DNA of 35,913 nucleotides from Rhodospirillaceae bacterium (GTDB taxonomy: Bacteria > Pseudomonadota > Alphaproteobacteria > Azospirillales > Azospirillaceae), in assembly GCA_029267445.1 (NCBI GenBank), contig JAJUIU010000041.1, positions 1-35,913 on the forward strand, read 5' to 3'. Made by a program: the position numbers and the translations under genes. The first letter of the stretch is position 1, and the number at the start of each line of letters is the position of its first letter. This document shows positions 31,973 to 35,913 of this stretch, piece after piece. Below the pieces are notes generated by a model. The model worked only from the letters and a program-made list of their open reading frames with translations. It was not told the origin of the DNA and ran no database searches.

Positions 31973-33277
31973 TCAGTCGTCGTCCTCGTCATCGTCCGCG
32001 CGCGGCAGCACCGTCCGGATGATGATCGCGTCATCCATCAGCGCGCCGCGCACATTGGCGTCGAACAGGTTGGCCTCGGTCAGGTCGGCCTGCCGAAGGT
32101 CGGCGCCCGACAGGTTCGCGTTGCGGAGCTTTGCGCGGACAAGGCTCGCCTTCAACAGTTTGACGCCGCTGAGATTGGCCGGCCACAGGCGGCCTGTGGG
32201 CTTCCCGTCGGGGCCCTTGATGTCGACGGAGCCGACCTCCGCCCCGTCCAGCCTGGCGCCCGACAGGTCGGCGCCGCGCAGATTGATCCCGTCCAGGGTG
32301 GAGCCGGTCAGGTCGGCGTTCTGCAGATTGGCGCCGGCGAGATCGGACATGATCATCTGGCACTCGCGCAGCTTCGCGCCGACCAGCAGCGCCCGCTTCA
32401 GGTTGGCGCCGCTCAGGTTCACCTTGTTCAGGTCGATGTGTGACAGGTCCTCGCCCTCCAGATCCGCCCGGACGCCCTTGGCGCCGTTGGAGTTGATCCA
32501 GACGTAATGGGCCTGGAGCGTGTCCTGTATCTTCTGCGAGAAATTGTCGGCCGTGCGGACGAGGTTGGCGCCACTGATGTCCGCGCTGGACAGGTCGACG
32601 CCCTCCAGATTGGCGCCCACAAGGTCGGCGTTCCGCAGGTTGGCGCCCATCAGGTTGGCGCCCATCAGATTCGTGTCGCGCAGTTTGGCGCCCTGCATGT
32701 TGCAGTTGGCGAGGTTCACGCCCCGCATGTCGCAGCGGCTGAGGTTCGCGTTCTTCATGGTGGAATTCGCGAAGTTGCAGCCCGCGAACTGCGCGCCCTC
32801 GCAGTCCGCACCCGACATGCTCGTCTCGCTGAGGTCGGCGCCTGACAGGTTGGCGCTGCCCAGCCGCGCCTCGTCCATGTCCGCGCCGGTCAGGTCGGCC
32901 TGTTGCACGCTGACGGCGCCTGGGCTGCGCCGGTCCAGCAGCGCCCCGCCGCGAAGGTCGGCCTCGCGCAGGATGGCGCCCTTGAGTTTGGCGCCGCGCA
33001 GATGCGCGCCACGCAGATCCGCCTTGGTCAGATTGCAGTTGGTCAGGATCGCCCGCGACAGCCGGACCGCGAACAGGTCCGCCATGCTGAGGTCGGCGCC
33101 GCTGAAGTCGCAGTCTGACAGGTTGGCGCCGGACAGCTTGGCCGACTGCAGGTTCGCGGCGACGAAGTTGTGGCCCTGCAGGTCAGCCAGCGGCAGCATG
33201 GCCCGCGCCCCGTTGGTCAGCTTCTTCAGCCAGCGCTCGTGCTTCTGAAGGACGGCGATCAGGTCGTGCGGGGTCAT
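31973..33277 (-). CDS. Large pentapeptide-repeat protein
   Basis: A 434-residue protein. After an N-terminal helical cap (MTPHDLIAVLQKHERWLKKL) it has two blocks of A(D/N)LXX pentapeptide repeats, residues ~40-255 and ~300-415, as in LSGANLSDCDFSGADLSMAD and TLDGINLRGADLSGARLDGA. The blocks are separated by a non-repeat linker, QKIQDTLQAHYVWINSNGAK, and the tail is strongly acidic (RADDDEDDD). Such repeats form a right-handed quadrilateral beta-helix. Some relatives (Qnr, MfpA) mimic DNA and protect gyrase; most have no known role. Several cysteines lie at the repeat's second position. Start chosen at ATG 33277, where repeats begin soon after. Confidence 0.9.
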   Translation of the reverse strand: MTPHDLIAVLQKHERWLKKLTNGARAMLPLADLQGHNFVAANLQSAKLSGANLSDCDFSGADLSMADLFAVRLSRAILTNCNLTKADLRGAHLRGAKLKGAILREADLRGGALLDRRSPGAVSVQQADLTGADMDEARLGSANLSGADLSETSMSGADCEGAQFAGCNFANSTMKNANLSRCDMRGVNLANCNMQGAKLRDTNLMGANLMGANLRNADLVGANLEGVDLSSADISGANLVRTADNFSQKIQDTLQAHYVWINSNGAKGVRADLEGEDLSHIDLNKVNLSGANLKRALLVGAKLRECQMIMSDLAGANLQNADLTGSTLDGINLRGADLSGARLDGAEVGSVDIKGPDGKPTGRLWPANLSGVKLLKASLVRAKLRNANLSGADLRQADLTEANLFDANVRGALMDDAIIIRTVLPRADDDEDDD

Positions 33278-33481
33278 GTGGGCGACCGGTTCCAAACTTC
33301 GGGCTGTGATGACAATGAAGGTAAAATACTGCTGTTCATTTAACGGATAAACGCGACGCTGCGGAACAGTCTTGTCCAAGCGGTCATCGCTGCTTTCCCG
33401 GAACCGTCCGGCCAGCCGCCCGTTAGCACGCAATCCGGCGGTGATCGCGTCGCCGGTGGGGCGCCTGGGGAGGGCAGCAGC
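33278..33481. promoter_or_regulatory. Divergent promoter region of the pentapeptide and hemerythrin-like genes
   Basis: The 204-base gap contains an AT-rich part (33305-33350, with TAAAATAC and TTCATTTAACG) which is the likely promoter area for the pentapeptide gene. No operator is recognised. Confidence 0.4.
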
Positions 33482-33910
33482 ATGATCGCGGACCGCATCA
33501 TCGCCGACCAGGAGGCGGCCCGCGCGATCCTGCAGGTGATCGGCAATTCCCCGCAGCAGGGCTTCGAGGAGCGCGCGGACGGCTTCTCCCGCCTGGGCGA
33601 CCTTTGGAAGGGGCACGGGGCGATGATGGCGGCGCTCCATCCCCATCTCGGCGCCACGCGCGCATGGCCCGACCCGGTGGCGGCGGCCAGTGAGCTCCAG
33701 CGCGAGGTGGAGATGCTGGCCGACGATCTGGCGGCGCGCGAGGCCGCCGATGACGAGCATTGGCGGACGGACTTCGTGCGGCTCCAGACCGTGTTCGAGC
33801 AGCTGTGCCGGATCGAGCAAATGGAACTGATGCCGATGGTCCTGGCGCTGCCGCCCGACGTCCTGGCGGGCCTGTCCCGTCTGGCATCCGGTCGCCGCGC
33901 GGCGGGCTGA
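33482..33910 (+). CDS. Small helical protein, possibly hemerythrin-like
   Basis: A 142-residue, mostly helical protein. WKGHGAMMAALHPHL followed by EREVEMLADDL-type helix (LQREVEMLADDLAAREAADD), DEHWRTDFVRLQTVFEQLCR and IEQMELMPMVLALPP gives a four-helix pattern with histidine and glutamate at places like those of hemerythrin HHE domains (H...H..., H..., E...E). The iron-ligand set is not complete by eye, so metal binding is inferred. It is divergent from the pentapeptide gene. Confidence 0.5.
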   Translation: MIADRIIADQEAARAILQVIGNSPQQGFEERADGFSRLGDLWKGHGAMMAALHPHLGATRAWPDPVAAASELQREVEMLADDLAAREAADDEHWRTDFVRLQTVFEQLCRIEQMELMPMVLALPPDVLAGLSRLASGRRAAG

Positions 33911-33990
33911 CCCCTCCCGGCACGGCGCTTGCTTCCATGGGGAGTAGGCCGGGGCGACCCGGCAAAACCGACCCATCGGACCCGGACGCC

Positions 33991-34788
33991 ATGCCCATGC
34001 CCCGACCGCACCGCCCCCAGCACCGCGCCTCCCACCCCGCCATGCGCCTGATCGCCGCCGGCCTCGCCATGTCGGCCCTGGCGCTGGCCGGCTGCGCGGA
34101 CCGCCCCGCCGCCACCGGCTTCCTGCCCTCGGCCCAGCAGCATCTTCAGTCGGCCGGGCATTGGGCCGTGGTGGCCGACGATGTCGCCTCGGCAGTTTCC
34201 GCCTACCTGACCCGGCAGGCCACACCGGCCGACCTGGCTCAGCCGGTTCCGCCGCCGGCACCCGTCAGCGTCATGATGATCCGCGGCAACGGCACCGTGT
34301 TCGCCGACGCCTTCCTCAGCAGCCTCCGCACGCGCTTCGTGCAGCTGGGGCACCCGGTGGCGACGGCGGCGCGGGAGGGCACCGTCCTGATCGGCATCGA
34401 CATGATGCTGATCCGCAACCAGCCGGGCTCCCGCCGCGCCTGGACCTCGCCTGGGCCGCTGACGGCCCTGGCCGGCGGTGCCGCCGTCGGCTCCTACCTG
34501 CTGGACACGTTTCCCTGGGCGGTCACCGCCATCCCGCTGGGCCTGGGCACCGACGCGGTGCTGTCCAAGCCGCCGGAGACGGATACCGAGATGATGCTGA
34601 CCGTGTCGATCGAACGGGACGGCTTCCACATCTTCCGGTCCAGCGCTGTCTACTACATCAACACCCGCGACATCGGTCATTACGAGGGGCTGGGCGGATT
34701 CGCCGTCCGCAGCCTGAACGAGGTGCCGCAGGGCGCCATCGCCTACGACATCGCGGGCAAGCCCTATGTGATGCGGGAGCCCCGCTGA
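33991..34788 (+). CDS. Lipoprotein of unknown function
   Basis: A protein of up to 265 residues with a lipoprotein signal, MRLIAAGLAMSALALAGC, whose lipobox is LAGC. This signal begins at Met18 (ATG 34042), which may be the real start; ATG 33991 and 33997 are upstream in frame. The mature part has a beta-alpha-rich region VSVMMIRGNGTVFADAFLSS that is weakly like FlgO-type proteins, and a hydrophobic segment TALAGGAAVGSYLLDTFPWA. I do not recognise a family, and the lipid anchor is the only firm feature. Confidence 0.7.
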   Translation: MPMPRPHRPQHRASHPAMRLIAAGLAMSALALAGCADRPAATGFLPSAQQHLQSAGHWAVVADDVASAVSAYLTRQATPADLAQPVPPPAPVSVMMIRGNGTVFADAFLSSLRTRFVQLGHPVATAAREGTVLIGIDMMLIRNQPGSRRAWTSPGPLTALAGGAAVGSYLLDTFPWAVTAIPLGLGTDAVLSKPPETDTEMMLTVSIERDGFHIFRSSAVYYINTRDIGHYEGLGGFAVRSLNEVPQGAIAYDIAGKPYVMREPR

Positions 34789-34834
34789 ATCCCTCCGGTT
34801 GACCGGGCTGCGGGGCGGGGGCATACCCCTTGCC

Positions 34835-35404
34835 ATGGACCTGGACGATCGCCTGGCCGCGCATGTACGGGGTAGCCCGACACTGATGGCGGTGCTTCGG
34901 ACCGCCGCGCGGCTGGACCTGCCGGACTGGATGGTCATGTCCGGTGCGGTCTATCAGACGGTCTGGAACGCGCTGACCGGCCGTCATCCGGACTACGGCA
35001 TCCAGGATTACGATCTCGTCTACTTCGATCCGGATCTGTCGGCCGAGGCGGAGGCGGCGACGCAGGCGCGGGTCGCGGCGGCCTTTCCGCCCGGCCTTGC
35101 TGAAAAGGTGGAGGTCTGCAACCAGGCGCGCGTCCACCTCTGGTTCCCCCAGGCGCACGGCCGCCCCTATCCGCCTTTGCGGGACACGGCCGACGCCTTG
35201 ACCCGCGCGCTCGCCACGGCCCATGCCGTCGGCGTCCGGCTGGACCCCGCCGGCCGGTTGACCGTCGCGGCCCCGTTCGGCCTCGCCGACATCTTCGCGC
35301 TGGTGCTGCGGCCCGCACCCGGCTGCGGGTCTATAAAGGCCCACCTGGCCAAGGCGGCGGGCGCCAAGGCGCGGTGGCCCGAGCTCACCGTCCTCGACGC
35401 CTGA
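34835..35404 (+). CDS. DUF925 nucleotidyltransferase-like protein
   Basis: A 189-residue protein resembling the NTP_transf_6/DUF925 family. The typical motif is MSGAVYQTVWNALTGRHPDY followed by GIQDYDLVYFDPDLS, where the D-x-D would bind metal; the family usually has an Asp-x-Asp as here (DYD). The later KVEVCNQARVHLWFPQAHG segment is also typical. Substrates are unknown. ATG 34835 is chosen because the upstream extension (from TTG 34799) is not protein-like. It is convergent with the SbtA-like gene, five bases apart. Confidence 0.8.
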   Translation: MDLDDRLAAHVRGSPTLMAVLRTAARLDLPDWMVMSGAVYQTVWNALTGRHPDYGIQDYDLVYFDPDLSAEAEAATQARVAAAFPPGLAEKVEVCNQARVHLWFPQAHGRPYPPLRDTADALTRALATAHAVGVRLDPAGRLTVAAPFGLADIFALVLRPAPGCGSIKAHLAKAAGAKARWPELTVLDA

Positions 35405-35409
35405 CCGCC

Positions 35410-35913
35410 TCAGCGCAGCAGCCCCTGCCAGAACAGCGCCATCTGGTAGTAGATCGGCAGGCCCAGCATAAGATTGAACGGGAAGGTGATCCCCAGCGAC
35501 CCGGTCAGATAGATGCTGGGGTTCGCCTTGGGGAAGCTCGCGCGCACGGCGGCCGGCGCGTCGATGTAGCTGGCGCTGGCCGCCACCGCGCCCAGCACGA
35601 AGGCTCCGCCCACCGACAGCCCTGCCAGCGTGCCCAGGAACGTGCCGATCACGCCGTGGATCAGCGGCACCACGATGGCGAAGCCCAGCATGAACCATCC
35701 GACCTTGGCGAACTCGCGGAGCTGCCGGGCCGCCGTCATGCCCATCTCCAGCAGGAACAGCACTAGGAACCCCCGGAACAGCCCCTCGAAGAAGGGCTGG
35801 ATCTGCTTGTATCCGCTGTCCGTGGTGAACAGCCCGATCAGCATGCCCCCGCCCAGCAGCACGATGCCGCGCGACCGCAGGGTCGACAGGAACAGGTCGC
35901 GGAAGTCGCTCTC
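35410..35913 (-). CDS. SbtA-like sodium-dependent bicarbonate permease, C-terminal part
   Basis: The frame is open to the window edge, so the N-terminal part is outside. The present 167 residues contain a membrane-rich segment, FRGFLVLFLLEMGMTAARQL, then GFAIVVPLIHGVIGTFLGTL, and the SbtA hallmarks GAVAASASYIDAPAAVRASF and NPSIYLTGSLGITFPFNLML. SbtA-type permeases take up bicarbonate with sodium in cyanobacteria; in proteobacteria their role is less known. No SbtB-like PII protein is visible inside the window. Confidence 0.88.
   Translation of the reverse strand, partial: ESDFRDLFLSTLRSRGIVLLGGGMLIGLFTTDSGYKQIQPFFEGLFRGFLVLFLLEMGMTAARQLREFAKVGWFMLGFAIVVPLIHGVIGTFLGTLAGLSVGGAFVLGAVAASASYIDAPAAVRASFPKANPSIYLTGSLGITFPFNLMLGLPIYYQMALFWQGLLR

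Noticed and set aside
1-35913. Transposase, integrase or phage genes
   Set aside because: No DDE transposase, integrase, capsid or tail protein was recognised, and the base composition is uniform except for the regions listed.

Overview
The window is a stretch of high-GC chromosome with dense genes, many start/stop overlaps of one to a few bases, and no rRNA, tRNA, phage or insertion-sequence genes that I can see. Gene content and protein style (PraR-like XRE regulator, HisKA_2 kinase, ligase-associated exonuclease, SbtA-like and AbgT-like permeases, REP-like CCCTCTCCC hairpins, TonB/B12 uptake genes) suggest an alphaproteobacterium, most likely a Rhodospirillales/Azospirillum-type organism. 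The genus is inference; no marker gene is present.

Layout. 1-4222 (+): end of an AbgT-family transporter, then a ligase-associated MBL-fold exonuclease, a BrnT toxin with an overlapping HTH antitoxin, and an ATP-dependent DNA ligase. 4223-4556: three REP-like palindromes. 4557-8041 (-): a PagL-type lipid A deacylase, a small DUF2256 zinc-ribbon-like protein tightly coupled to a photolyase/cryptochrome, and a bactofilin-like secreted/membrane protein. 8174-14227: a FabI-type enoyl-ACP reductase, HutG-like N-formylglutamate amidohydrolase, a GNAT and Gfo/Idh/MocA pair, a HisKA_2 kinase/receiver pair (kinase with degenerate ATP-binding boxes), and a succinylglutamate desuccinylase/aspartoacylase-like zinc hydrolase. 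14228-14656: an intergenic array of the 9-mer TGTCACCTT.

14657-23450 is a polysaccharide locus: on + a Wzy/O-antigen-ligase-like membrane protein, a GT4, a Wzz-like chain-length protein and a GT2; on - a PraR-like regulator, a second GT2 and a very long SLBB-domain export protein. No flippase, initiating sugar-phosphate transferase or tyrosine kinase is visible, so other parts of the pathway must lie elsewhere. An N-carbamoylputrescine amidase gene (23528-24397) lies upstream of the export gene on the same strand.

24398-24878 holds a strikingly AT-rich segment before a MarR-family regulator. 25404-31285 (-) is a complete cobalamin uptake operon led by a well-preserved cobalamin riboswitch: btuB, btuF, btuC, btuD and a dedicated tonB, all overlapping. 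31388-35913 carries a NadR-like P-loop protein, a large pentapeptide-repeat protein, a possible hemerythrin-like protein, a lipoprotein, a DUF925 nucleotidyltransferase-like protein and the C-terminal part of an SbtA-like bicarbonate permease cut by the window end.

Nothing here is clearly a wholly new system. The points most worth following are the toxin-antitoxin pair inside the DNA-repair cluster, the kinase with missing N/G-box residues, the TGTCACCTT array, and the riboswitch operon with its long leader.
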